A program made the translations under genes and the position numbers. A stretch of 64,000 bases of DNA from contig JBGCFD010000004.1 of the NCBI GenBank assembly GCA_045106765.1, positions 40,710 through 104,709 of the forward strand, given 5' to 3'. Within the stretch, counting starts at the first letter, position 1. Each line of letters starts with the position of its first letter. A model generated the notes under the pieces. That model worked only from the letters and a program-made list of their open reading frames with translations. It was not told the DNA's origin and made no database searches. This DNA comes from CAJQQY01 sp045106765 (GTDB lineage Bacteria > Bacteroidota > Bacteroidia > Chitinophagales > Saprospiraceae). Below are positions 36,160-44,653 of the stretch, piece after piece.

Positions 36160-37227
36160 TTATTTGTCAGGTAAATGTTGATTTTCTAGAGTTTTGTTGA
36201 ATGCAATTCGGAATATTTTATTTCTTGAAAAAGTATCATTTTGCATTTGAATTGGTTCAGCAATTATAGGGCGATTTTTCTCATCAATTCCAACGATAAC
36301 GAATTCCATTTGACCAAATCTATTTTTTTCGTTGAAAGGATATCCACCCTCGTACTGATCTTTTACTCCATCGGTATTTCCTAAATCTAAATATTTTTTA
36401 TTAATAAATTCTAAGTTTTTATCGGTTAAAATAGCATCCGTAAATGTTTTGTTAGTAGTTGAAAAATTATTTTTACAAATGATTTCAATTGGATAGAAAT
36501 GAGGTCCTAAAATAATTTTATTTTCTTTCGGTAAAACCTTTAAAAAATCTTTCGTCCATTTCCACAAAAAATCTTTTTTCCCAAAAGAATATTTTTTTAA
36601 TTGAGTGTCGTAATCGGACTGAGTTTTAATAGAATTAATTTCATTTTGATAGGGTAGTCGAAAGGTGGGCAAATACTCTTTTTTCCAAGATTTATTTGAA
36701 ATGGTTTTTCGAACACTTCCTACATACTGATCAACTAAAAAGGATTCTAGAGAAAATGATTCTTCATCTTTTTGATTTAGATTAAAGTTGATAAATCCTT
36801 TTTCAATTAAAATATTTTCATTGTATCGATCACTCATCCACCTTTGCATTTCCATAACTTGAGGAAGAGAAAGTCCAATTAAAGGATAGTCGATATATTT
36901 AGGATTGAAAATGTAATTTTTGAGAATAGAAGTGGAGGCATTTAATATTTCGTCAATTTCGAAATTAGAACCATAGTCTGGATTAAGTGATTCTTTTGGT
37001 AAAATACTCATCACTTTTTCTGGATAACTCGATCCATAAACGGAAATATACCAACTCAAAAAAATCAAATATTCTCGATTTAAAATTGGTTTTACTCGAA
37101 TGCCAAAGTTTTCAGTTTCTAGAAAAGTAGGGTGATCTTTATTCGACTTTAATCCAGTTATTTTTTTTGAAAAATTACAATTGGAAAAAATAAAAAGGAG
37201 GAGTAGGCAGATTATTCTTTTATCCAT
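36160..37227 (-). CDS. Divergent SUMF1/GldJ-K-like lipoprotein
   Basis: The 355-residue protein has a lipoprotein signal (LLLFIFSNCNFSKK, Cys at ~17). The body echoes formylglycine-generating-enzyme (SUMF1) folds as found in GldJ/GldK: NREYLIFLSWYISVYG, YPLIGLSLPQVMEMQRWMSD and LPTFRLPYQNEINSIKTQ stand where the family has the V-S-W-x-A and R-L-P-T-E-A-E-W motifs. Key catalytic residues are not conserved, so a structural role is likely. It overlaps the TonB-domain lipoprotein gene by eight bases (37220-37227), showing translational coupling. Confidence 0.65.
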   Translation of the reverse strand: MDKRIICLLLLFIFSNCNFSKKITGLKSNKDHPTFLETENFGIRVKPILNREYLIFLSWYISVYGSSYPEKVMSILPKESLNPDYGSNFEIDEILNASTSILKNYIFNPKYIDYPLIGLSLPQVMEMQRWMSDRYNENILIEKGFINFNLNQKDEESFSLESFLVDQYVGSVRKTISNKSWKKEYLPTFRLPYQNEINSIKTQSDYDTQLKKYSFGKKDFLWKWTKDFLKVLPKENKIILGPHFYPIEIICKNNFSTTNKTFTDAILTDKNLEFINKKYLDLGNTDGVKDQYEGGYPFNEKNRFGQMEFVIVGIDEKNRPIIAEPIQMQNDTFSRNKIFRIAFNKTLENQHLPDK

Positions 37228-37681
37228 GGAGTTTAAAATTTACTGGGATTTGATATTTTACTTTTACTGATTTTCCATTTTGTATAGCAGGTTTGAAAGG
37301 CAATTCAAATCCTCTGCGAATTGCTGATAAAGCTTCTTTATCAAAATCTTGCCCGAGGGATTTAGCAATTTTGGAGCTTTCTAGTTTTCCCATTTCATTG
37401 ACAATGACTTCCACTTTTACAGTTCCTTGAATTCCGTTTTCTCTTCCTTGGGCAGGATAATTCATTTTGCGATACATAGTCATCAGGAATTCTTTTTCGC
37501 CAGCAATTGCTTCAGGTTCTTGATCTAATTCTGCATCGACAAATATTCCATTTTGGAAAATTTGATAAGTGATTTTTTCGAAAGAATTATTATTTGGATT
37601 AGCTTCTTTGGTGGAACTACATGATAAAGTTAATATTAAAAAAGAGAGGAGAAGTAAAGATGTAAGAGTATTGTTATTCAT
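37220..37681 (-). CDS. TonB C-terminal-domain lipoprotein
   Basis: The 153-residue protein begins with a lipoprotein signal (LLLSFLILTLSCSSTKE) and carries a TonB-like C-terminal domain: MNYPAQGRENGIQGTVKVEV, VNEMGKLESSKIAKSLGQDF and ALSAIRRGFELPFKPAIQNG. Classical TonB is an inner-membrane protein with one helix; a lipid-anchored version cannot easily span the periplasm, so energy transduction is doubtful and a binding role is more likely. It is translationally coupled to the SUMF1-like gene. Confidence 0.85.
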   Translation of the reverse strand: MNNNTLTSLLLLSFLILTLSCSSTKEANPNNNSFEKITYQIFQNGIFVDAELDQEPEAIAGEKEFLMTMYRKMNYPAQGRENGIQGTVKVEVIVNEMGKLESSKIAKSLGQDFDKEALSAIRRGFELPFKPAIQNGKSVKVKYQIPVNFKLHG

Positions 37682-37725
37682 GATTTCTATTTTGAGTTAT
37701 TTGATTTTACACAAACTTAAAACAT

Positions 37726-37793
37726 TAGAATTTATTCGTTTGACGTTTGACGTTTTACGGTACCACATACAATTCTATTTAGAATAAACTCTA
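37726..37793. repeat. Dispersed 68-bp palindromic repeat, copy 3
   Basis: TAGAATTTATTCG opens and AGAATAAACTCTA closes this copy, with a core containing TTTGACGTTTTACGG and ATACAATTCTATTT. It matches copy 1 (9541-9608) at the same length of 68 bases with about nine differences by eye. Confidence 0.8.
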
Positions 37794-37842
37794 TTGTAAA
37801 GTAAATATCTTAAAAACTATTCTCATTTTAAAAAAAATCATT

Positions 37843-38544
37843 TTAGCTCAACAAATCATTTACTTTCATTTTATAAACTTTGCCGATCGGAATATTATTT
37901 CCTCCTACAGAAATCCGATTTCCTTCCACACTTTTAATATGTTTGATGGCAACGGCAAATGATTTATGCACTTGCAAAAAATTATCATTTGAATGCAAAG
38001 AAAGAAAATCAGAAATTTTTCCTCGAATGGTAATTGTCTCACTTAAGGTGATGACTTTCGTATAATTTCCAGCAGCTTCTAAATATAAAATATCATCAAT
38101 ATTGACTTGGATGTATTTTTTATTACTTCGAAGAAAAATGCTTTTTGATTGATTTTTATTTTCTAAAGTTGGAATAGGAGAGGGGATTTTTGCTGCTGAA
38201 TTTAATGCTTTATTCACGGCTTTTAGAAAGCGTTCAAAGCTAAATGGTTTTAATAAATAATCTGAAATGTTGAGTTCATAACCTTCGATGGCATATTCTT
38301 TATAAGCAGTTGTGACGATAACTTTTGGAGGAGAGGGAAGGATTTTTAAAAATTCAAAACCCTTTAATTTTGGCATATTCAAATCTAAAAAAATTAAGTC
38401 TACTTCATTTTTATTTAAGTACGCCATTGCTTCCAATGCGTCATAACAGTTTTTCATCAACTGCATATTTGGAAGCATATCGCAATAGTTCTTGATGATG
38501 TCGTGAGCGATATATTCGTCATCAATAATTAAATATTTAATCAT
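37843..38544 (-). CDS. LytTR-family response regulator
   Basis: The 233-residue protein has a receiver domain (residues 1-~120; phospho-acceptor Asp in DLIFLDLNMPKLKG, Thr/Lys switch residues in VTTAYKEYAIEGYE and DYLLKPF) and a LytTR DNA-binding domain (~135-233; KYIQVNIDDILYLEAAGNYT, LQVHKSFAVAIKHI). It binds DNA upon phosphorylation. Its start overlaps the stop of the kinase gene by four bases, so the two are one operon. Likely targets include the divergent ABC genes, inferred from position. Confidence 0.95.
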   Translation of the reverse strand: MIKYLIIDDEYIAHDIIKNYCDMLPNMQLMKNCYDALEAMAYLNKNEVDLIFLDLNMPKLKGFEFLKILPSPPKVIVTTAYKEYAIEGYELNISDYLLKPFSFERFLKAVNKALNSAAKIPSPIPTLENKNQSKSIFLRSNKKYIQVNIDDILYLEAAGNYTKVITLSETITIRGKISDFLSLHSNDNFLQVHKSFAVAIKHIKSVEGNRISVGGNNIPIGKVYKMKVNDLLS

Positions 38545-39668
38545 AATTGTTGTAAACTTAGTTGTACTTTATAAACATCGGCTGTCTCGGAAATTAATAA
38601 AGCATGCTGATTAGGGTAAACTAATTCGAGTCTTCGTTTCAGATTTTTCAAACCAATTCCACCTTCTTCATTCACTTCATTTAGATCAAAATTATTTTCA
38701 ATTCTAAATTGTATTTCATTTTCCGTTGTCGTCAAATCAAGGTAAACATAAGCATCTTTTCTTAAGTTTTCGACGCCATGTTTAAATGCATTTTCTAATA
38801 AAATAATAAAAAGCAAAGGCATTACTTTGATACCTTCTTTATGAATATCTCGATCAAATTCAATATCTATTTTTTTATGATAACGCATTTGATGTAGCTC
38901 AACATAGTTTTTTAAATATTCAATTTCTTCTTCCAAAGTTACCATTTCTTTTTGCCCTTCATAAATACTGTAGCGCATCATATCAGAAAGTTTCAATATT
39001 AAAGCTTGTGCTTTTTTTGAATCTTTATTAACTAATCCGTATAAATTATTGAGCATGTTAAAAAAGAAATGAGGGTTGACTTGGCTCTTTAAGTGAAGCA
39101 ATTCTGTTTTAGCTTTTTCGTTTTTTAACTGAATGATTATTCTTATTTGTCTAAAAATCCAACGGGCAATTAAAAAGGAAAAAATAGAGAGGTAAATGAA
39201 AAATGTGATAACAAAAAATTCCTCATCAAACAAATCATTCAAAGCAATAAACATTATTCCAAGACAAATGCCCAACAACCACAAAGGGAATTTTCTTTTA
39301 TTATTTCGAAAATCTAAATACCCAATCCTTCCTACCAAAAGCAAAATTAAAATATAGACCAAAGCCAATTCTGGAAAACGAGTAAAAGATTCGAAGGCTC
39401 CTGACAAAGCCAAAATTCCAACTGAAATGGAAGCAATCCAAGTTTCCTTTGTTAACCAAGATTGATTATTTGGCAAAAGGTTTTTCTTTTTTAATAACCA
39501 AAAACTGAATAAATAAATTACCATACAAGTCCCTCCTAATAAAAATAACGAACCGGTTATTTCTAAATCCAATGCCATCATAATTACTCCTCCAATGGAA
39601 GCAAATAGTAAAAGTCCGATGATAACTAAGCTCCGTTTATTTTTTTGAATCATCAAAATCATACTCAA
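38541..39668 (-). CDS. LytS/YehU-type sensor histidine kinase
   Basis: The 375-residue protein has six hydrophobic helices in the first ~180 residues and no extracytoplasmic sensor domain. The cytoplasmic part is the His_kinase (PF06580) family: phosphorylated His in LKSQVNPHFFFNMLNNLYGL, N box LLENAFKHGVENL and G-rich EEGGIGLKNLKRRLEL. It pairs with the LytTR regulator whose start overlaps its stop. The membrane-only sensor suggests it monitors membrane or envelope state. Confidence 0.95.
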   Translation of the reverse strand: MSMILMIQKNKRSLVIIGLLLFASIGGVIMMALDLEITGSLFLLGGTCMVIYLFSFWLLKKKNLLPNNQSWLTKETWIASISVGILALSGAFESFTRFPELALVYILILLLVGRIGYLDFRNNKRKFPLWLLGICLGIMFIALNDLFDEEFFVITFFIYLSIFSFLIARWIFRQIRIIIQLKNEKAKTELLHLKSQVNPHFFFNMLNNLYGLVNKDSKKAQALILKLSDMMRYSIYEGQKEMVTLEEEIEYLKNYVELHQMRYHKKIDIEFDRDIHKEGIKVMPLLFIILLENAFKHGVENLRKDAYVYLDLTTTENEIQFRIENNFDLNEVNEEGGIGLKNLKRRLELVYPNQHALLISETADVYKVQLSLQQL

Positions 39669-39859
39669 AAATAGTGGTATAAATTTTATCTCACAAATTA
39701 GTTGATGAACTGACTTGAACTAGGGTTTAACATTCTTGAAAGTGGGATCAAATCACTTCCTCTTTTCCAAAAGTAGATGTGCCCCTAGTCGGTGTTAGTT
39801 GATCACTTTTAATTGAATGCCTCTTTTTCTTCCATTAAGTTTGTTGCAAAAATAATTAG

Positions 39860-40738
39860 ATGAAAAATAGTTTAACCATTTCCAATCTTTCCAAAACTTA
39901 TTCGAATGGCGTCCGTGCACTCCATAATATTTCTCTAGAAATTCCAACTGGAATGTTTGGTTTGCTTGGGCCAAATGGTGCTGGCAAATCTACTTTGATG
40001 CGAATCATCGCCACACTTCAAGAAGCAGATGAAGGAACGGTAACCCTAGGTAATCTAAATGTTTTTTCTCAAAAAAATGAAGTTCGAAAAATTCTTGGCT
40101 ACTTGCCACAAGAGTTTGGTTTGTATCCAAAAATTTCTGCAGAAGTTTTGCTTAATCACCTTGCTGTGCTCAAAGGAATTTCAAATAAAAAAGAACGAAA
40201 GGAAGTTGTCGAAGCACTTTTGCATAAAACGAATTTATATGAAAAACGAAAAGCTAATCTAGGGACTTTCTCAGGCGGAATGAAACAACGTTTTGGAATT
40301 GCACAAGCTTTACTTTCTAATCCAAAATTGATTATCGTCGATGAACCAACTGCTGGTCTTGATCCTGCGGAAAGAAATCGATTCTATAATTTGCTCAGCG
40401 AACTTGGAGAAAATACAGTTGTGATTCTTTCCACTCACATCGTCGATGATGTCAGAGAATTATGCACTAATATGGCAATCATCAATCAAGGAGAAGTTTT
40501 ATTAAAAGGAAATCCGTTGCAAGCTATCGAAGATTTACAAGGCAAAATTTTTCAAAAAACTATTCAGAAAAGTGAGTTGGAAAATTATAAAAAACAATAT
40601 GTGGTTATCGCTGAGAAATTTCTTTTGGGGAAACCAAGTATTCACATTTTGAGTGAAAGGGATCCTGGGAATGGTTTTGTTCCGTTGCAGGCAGATTTAG
40701 ATAATGTTTATTTTTCTCAGATTTTTGTGAAGGTATGA
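39860..40738 (+). CDS. ABC transporter ATP-binding protein
   Basis: The 292-residue protein has Walker A GPNGAGKSTLMRIIA (~residues 36-50), Q-loop YLPQEFGLYPKISA, signature TFSGGMKQRFGIAQAL (~135), Walker B LIIVDEPTAGLDP and switch His (STHIVDDV). A ~70-residue C-terminal extension follows. It resembles the ATPases of ABC-2 type exporters and partners the permease-peptidase fusion encoded next. Divergent LytTR/LytS genes lie upstream. Confidence 0.95.
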   Translation: MKNSLTISNLSKTYSNGVRALHNISLEIPTGMFGLLGPNGAGKSTLMRIIATLQEADEGTVTLGNLNVFSQKNEVRKILGYLPQEFGLYPKISAEVLLNHLAVLKGISNKKERKEVVEALLHKTNLYEKRKANLGTFSGGMKQRFGIAQALLSNPKLIIVDEPTAGLDPAERNRFYNLLSELGENTVVILSTHIVDDVRELCTNMAIINQGEVLLKGNPLQAIEDLQGKIFQKTIQKSELENYKKQYVVIAEKFLLGKPSIHILSERDPGNGFVPLQADLDNVYFSQIFVKV

Positions 40739-40744
40739 ATGTGT

Positions 40745-40820
40745 TTTTTTACCACATAGGCACATAGGCACATAGGTTTAAATTGCCTTTTAAAAAACTA
40801 TGTGCCTATGTGGTAAAAAA
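40745..40820. repeat. Hairpin with tandem octamers between ABC genes
   Basis: Arms 40745-40767 and 40798-40820 are perfectly complementary over 23 bases (TTTTTTACCACATAGGCACA begins the left arm). The left arm continues into a tandem array of the octamer GCACATAG (to 40776). It may attenuate the downstream gene relative to the ATPase gene. Confidence 0.85.
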
Positions 40821-40875
40821 TCGCAGAGGATCTTATACTTCTTTTCTTTTCTTTTCAAATAAAATTAAAAAATCT

Positions 40876-43800
40876 ATGTGGTTCGAAATTTTAAAATTTG
40901 AAATTCAATATCGAGCGAAGCGAGCGGATACCTATTTATATTTTGGAATTCTTTTTTTGTTTTCCATCATCGCATCAGAATTCATCATGAATGGTAGCAG
41001 CACAATTGGAAAAATAAAAATTAATGCGCCTTTCGTTATTGCTTCTGTGATGGGAATTGTTACGTCTTTTTTTACAATGGTAATTTCGATGATTATGGGA
41101 GTGGCGGCTTTGAGAGATTTTGATCATAAAATGGAATCCTTAATATTTATTAATCCAATCAAAAAGAGAGACTATTTGCTTGGTCGTTTTTTAGGTTCTT
41201 ATCTCGTATTAGTTTTTATTTTTAGTGGTTTGTTTTTTGGAATGATGTTGGGTGATTTGGTTCCTTGGCCTTGGCGAGATATGAATAATTTATTGCCATT
41301 TGATTTTTGGAATTATCTTAAACCCTTCCTTTTTTTAGTCTTACCTAATTTGTTTTTTTGCGGTGCTATCTTTTTTGTAAGTGGTGCTTTGAGTCGAAAA
41401 TTGATGGTGGTATATACTCAGGGAGTTTTACTTTTGATGATTTATATTTTTACGATGCAATTGACTCGGAATGCAGAGAATCAATTTGTAGCAGCTATTC
41501 TTGATCCATTTACTTTTCAGGCAACAAGGATAATAACACAACTTTGGACACCTGTAGAAATTAATTCACAAACGATTCCATTGGGAGGGATTTTATTTTA
41601 TAATCGATTGATTTGGATTGCATTGGGAATAGTGATTTTAGTAATTGGACATTATAGATTTAGCTTTAATGTGATTAGAAAAAATAGTTTTAAAAAATCA
41701 CGATTATCAAGTTTTGAAGATTTAGAAATTGTAAAAAAGGATTTTTCCAATATAAAAATTACCTCAATTACGCTTCACAATAATTTCAAAACCAAGTTGC
41801 AACAACTTGTTCATCAATCTTTTTTTTACTTCAAAATCATATTAACGGAAGTTCCATTTTGGGCCATTGTCATTTGTGGTGGAGCAATTATTTTTGGAAA
41901 TTCAATTGGGTTAAGAACATCTTATGGTGTGGATAGTTTTCCTACCACTTATATTATTGTAGAAGACTTGCAGGAGATGTCGATATTTTTTTTCCTTTTG
42001 ATTATATTATTTTATTCAGGAGAATTGATTTGGAAAGAACGAGATGTAAAATTTAATGGAATATTTGATGCGTTAGCGACTTCTGATTTTATTAATTTAG
42101 CTGGGAAATTTATAGGGTTGATTTTATCTTACGTGGTAATAATTTTGGCGTTAATTTTCTCAGGGATTATTTTTCAAACTTTAAATGGGTATTATGATTA
42201 TGAGATCGGATTATATTTTAGTCTTTTCTTTTTGGGGATTTTTCCTTTTTTAGTGTTGTTTACTTTTGTCGCTTTTTTCTTTCAAGTTTTGACGAACCAT
42301 AAATTTTTAGGACACATCATGGTTGTCATTTTTATTTTTCTTTCGATGTTTTTGTTACCAGTTCTACTAAAATTAAATCACGGGTTGTTAATTTTTGGAG
42401 GAAGTGGATTAGCGCCTTATTCTGATATGAACGGATTTGGGCATTTTCTATCATCGTATATTTGGCTTAAAATTTATTGGTTGACATTTTCATTTTTGAT
42501 GTTTTTGATAGCGGTAGTTTTTACGATTCGTGGAACAGAAACTCAATTTGCAAAGCGATGGAAATTGAGCAAATTTCGTTGGACACCTTCTTTGCGAAAA
42601 TTAAGTTTTGCAACAATTTTAATTTTTGGTTTTTCAGGTAGTTATATTTTTTATAACACAAACGTGCTCAATTTTTATTGGACGGTGACCACTCAAAAAA
42701 CTTACAGAGCCAACTATGAAAAAACGTTAAAACAATTTGAGCACCTTCCACAACCTAAAATTATTGACGTCAATCTTAAAGTGGATCTATTTCCATCAAA
42801 AAGAAATTTTACGGCGGAAGGCTATTTTATTTTAAAAAATACTCACCCAAATCCAATTGATAAAATTCATATTCAAACTGTTCCTCATCCTCAATTTTCG
42901 ATGGAATATGTCAAAATAGAAGACGGAGCAAAACTCAATAATGAACATGAAAAATTTAACTATAAAATTTTTGAATTAAATCAACCGCTTCAACCTAATG
43001 ATTCGATCAAGTTGGAATTCAAGCAAGTTTTTATCTCCAAAGGATTTATTGAAGATCCGGATTTTCAGATTTTACATAATGGAACTTTTATTCAACAAAG
43101 ACAATTTCCTACCATCGGTTATAACGAAGATATAGAATTAGAAGAGGAAAATGATCGGGCAGATTTTGACTTAAAACCTAAATTACGTAGAGCCAAACGA
43201 GATGATCCTTTGGCTACTCTCGATGGAAGATCCGATGAAGATGGCGAAGAAATTAATTTTGAAATAGTCCTAGGAACTGATCTTGATCAAATTGCAATCG
43301 CTCCCGGATATTTGCAAAAAGAATGGACGGAGAACGACCGAAAATACTTTCATTATAAAATGGATAAACCCATGTCGAATTTTTACTCCATCGTTTCTGC
43401 TCGCTATGAAGTGAAACGAGATCAATGGATTCCTTCCAATGATAGTTTGGGCGAACCAGTCGATTTAGAAATTTTTTATCAAAAAGGACATGAGTATAAT
43501 TTGGATCGAATGATGAACGGGATGAAAAAATCATTTGATTATTTTAGTCAACATTTTGGGGCTTATCAATATCGGCAGATGCGAATTTTAGAATTTCCTA
43601 ACTATGATGTAAAGGCACAATCTTTTCCCAACACCGTTCCTTTTTCTGAAGGCATCGGATTTATTTTAGATATAGATGAGGAAGAAGATATTGATATGGC
43701 ATTTTTTGTAACTGCTCATGAGTTATCTCATCAATGGTGGGGACATCAAGTGAATGCTGCTAATGTTCAAGGAAAGGGAATGATTCTAGAATCCTTGGCA

Positions 43801-44508
43801 CAGTATTCTGCAATTATGGCGATGGAAAAAGAATTTTCTGAAGAGAAGATTCAACAATTTTTAAGGCAAATGCGAGATAGATATTTGAAAGGAAGAACTC
43901 AGGAAAAAATCCAAGAAATGCCTTTGACTTTAGTAGAGTCTGGTCAAGATTATATTCATTATGGAAAAGGATTGGTCAACCTCTATGCCTTCCAAGATTA
44001 TATATCTGAAGATAGTTTGAATTTGGCGTTGCGAAGATTTATCAGAGATTGGGATAGTTTTACTGGTTTGAAAAGAAAGAATCAATATCCAACGACAATT
44101 GATTTGATTGGATATTTTCGAGAGGTGACACCAGATAGTTTGCAATATGTTATTGAAGATTTATTTGAAACAATAACAATTTATAACAATACAATTACAA
44201 AAGTAGAATGTAAGAAATCGTTAAATGATAATTATAAAATTAATTTAGTTTTAAAAATGGAAAAACTTCGGGTGGATAGTTTAGGAATTGAAAATCCAAT
44301 CCAAATTAATGATTGGATTGACGTTGGTATCTATTCTAAGAATAGGGAAGGGGAAGAGCAATTGGTTTATTTAGAAAAACATAAAATCACAAATCAAGAA
44401 ATGAATTTAGAGTTGATGGTTGAGGAAAAACCTACCAAGGTTGGAATTGATCCAACTTTTAAATTGATCGACCGAAATTTAGAAGATAATTTTAAGATTA
44501 TTGACTGA
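40876..44508 (+). CDS. ABC-2 permease fused to M1-family metallopeptidase
   Basis: The 1210-residue protein joins an ABC-2-type permease region (~residues 1-560, about twelve membrane helices in two halves) to an M1 aminopeptidase-like domain (~620-1170). The zinc motif is intact: TAHELSHQWWGHQVNAAN (HExxH) with a downstream Glu in ILESLAQYSAIMAMEKE. The usual GAMEN exopeptidase motif is not visible, so aminopeptidase activity is uncertain. I start at 40876 (MWFEILKFEIQY, A-rich leader) because an upstream in-frame TTG at 40783 lies inside a hairpin. This fusion family is known in Bacteroidota; the peptidase domain would lie outside the membrane. It forms a transporter with the upstream ATPase. 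Confidence 0.9.
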   Translation: MWFEILKFEIQYRAKRADTYLYFGILFLFSIIASEFIMNGSSTIGKIKINAPFVIASVMGIVTSFFTMVISMIMGVAALRDFDHKMESLIFINPIKKRDYLLGRFLGSYLVLVFIFSGLFFGMMLGDLVPWPWRDMNNLLPFDFWNYLKPFLFLVLPNLFFCGAIFFVSGALSRKLMVVYTQGVLLLMIYIFTMQLTRNAENQFVAAILDPFTFQATRIITQLWTPVEINSQTIPLGGILFYNRLIWIALGIVILVIGHYRFSFNVIRKNSFKKSRLSSFEDLEIVKKDFSNIKITSITLHNNFKTKLQQLVHQSFFYFKIILTEVPFWAIVICGGAIIFGNSIGLRTSYGVDSFPTTYIIVEDLQEMSIFFFLLIILFYSGELIWKERDVKFNGIFDALATSDFINLAGKFIGLILSYVVIILALIFSGIIFQTLNGYYDYEIGLYFSLFFLGIFPFLVLFTFVAFFFQVLTNHKFLGHIMVVIFIFLSMFLLPVLLKLNHGLLIFGGSGLAPYSDMNGFGHFLSSYIWLKIYWLTFSFLMFLIAVVFTIRGTETQFAKRWKLSKFRWTPSLRKLSFATILIFGFSGSYIFYNTNVLNFYWTVTTQKTYRANYEKTLKQFEHLPQPKIIDVNLKVDLFPSKRNFTAEGYFILKNTHPNPIDKIHIQTVPHPQFSMEYVKIEDGAKLNNEHEKFNYKIFELNQPLQPNDSIKLEFKQVFISKGFIEDPDFQILHNGTFIQQRQFPTIGYNEDIELEEENDRADFDLKPKLRRAKRDDPLATLDGRSDEDGEEINFEIVLGTDLDQIAIAPGYLQKEWTENDRKYFHYKMDKPMSNFYSIVSARYEVKRDQWIPSNDSLGEPVDLEIFYQKGHEYNLDRMMNGMKKSFDYFSQHFGAYQYRQMRILEFPNYDVKAQSFPNTVPFSEGIGFILDIDEEEDIDMAFFVTAHELSHQWWGHQVNAANVQGKGMILESLAQYSAIMAMEKEFSEEKIQQFLRQMRDRYLKGRTQEKIQEMPLTLVESGQDYIHYGKGLVNLYAFQDYISEDSLNLALRRFIRDWDSFTGLKRKNQYPTTIDLIGYFREVTPDSLQYVIEDLFETITIYNNTITKVECKKSLNDNYKINLVLKMEKLRVDSLGIENPIQINDWIDVGIYSKNREGEEQLVYLEKHKITNQEMNLELMVEEKPTKVGIDPTFKLIDRNLEDNFKIID

Positions 44509-44653
44509 CAAGATACAGTATTAACTTTTTTTCCTACTTTTTTGGTTAAGAAAAAAATAGGGAAGTGGGAATCAATTAAGTGATTAAGTATGAATGATTG
44601 AATTTTCCATAGGAAAATTCAATCATATAAAAATAGGTCAACGTCAAAAAAAA

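Noticed and set aside
40783..40875. Upstream TTG start for the permease-peptidase fusion
   Set aside because: The extension lies inside the hairpin between the ABC genes and encodes residues unlike a membrane-protein N terminus; the ATG at 40876 has an A-rich leader.
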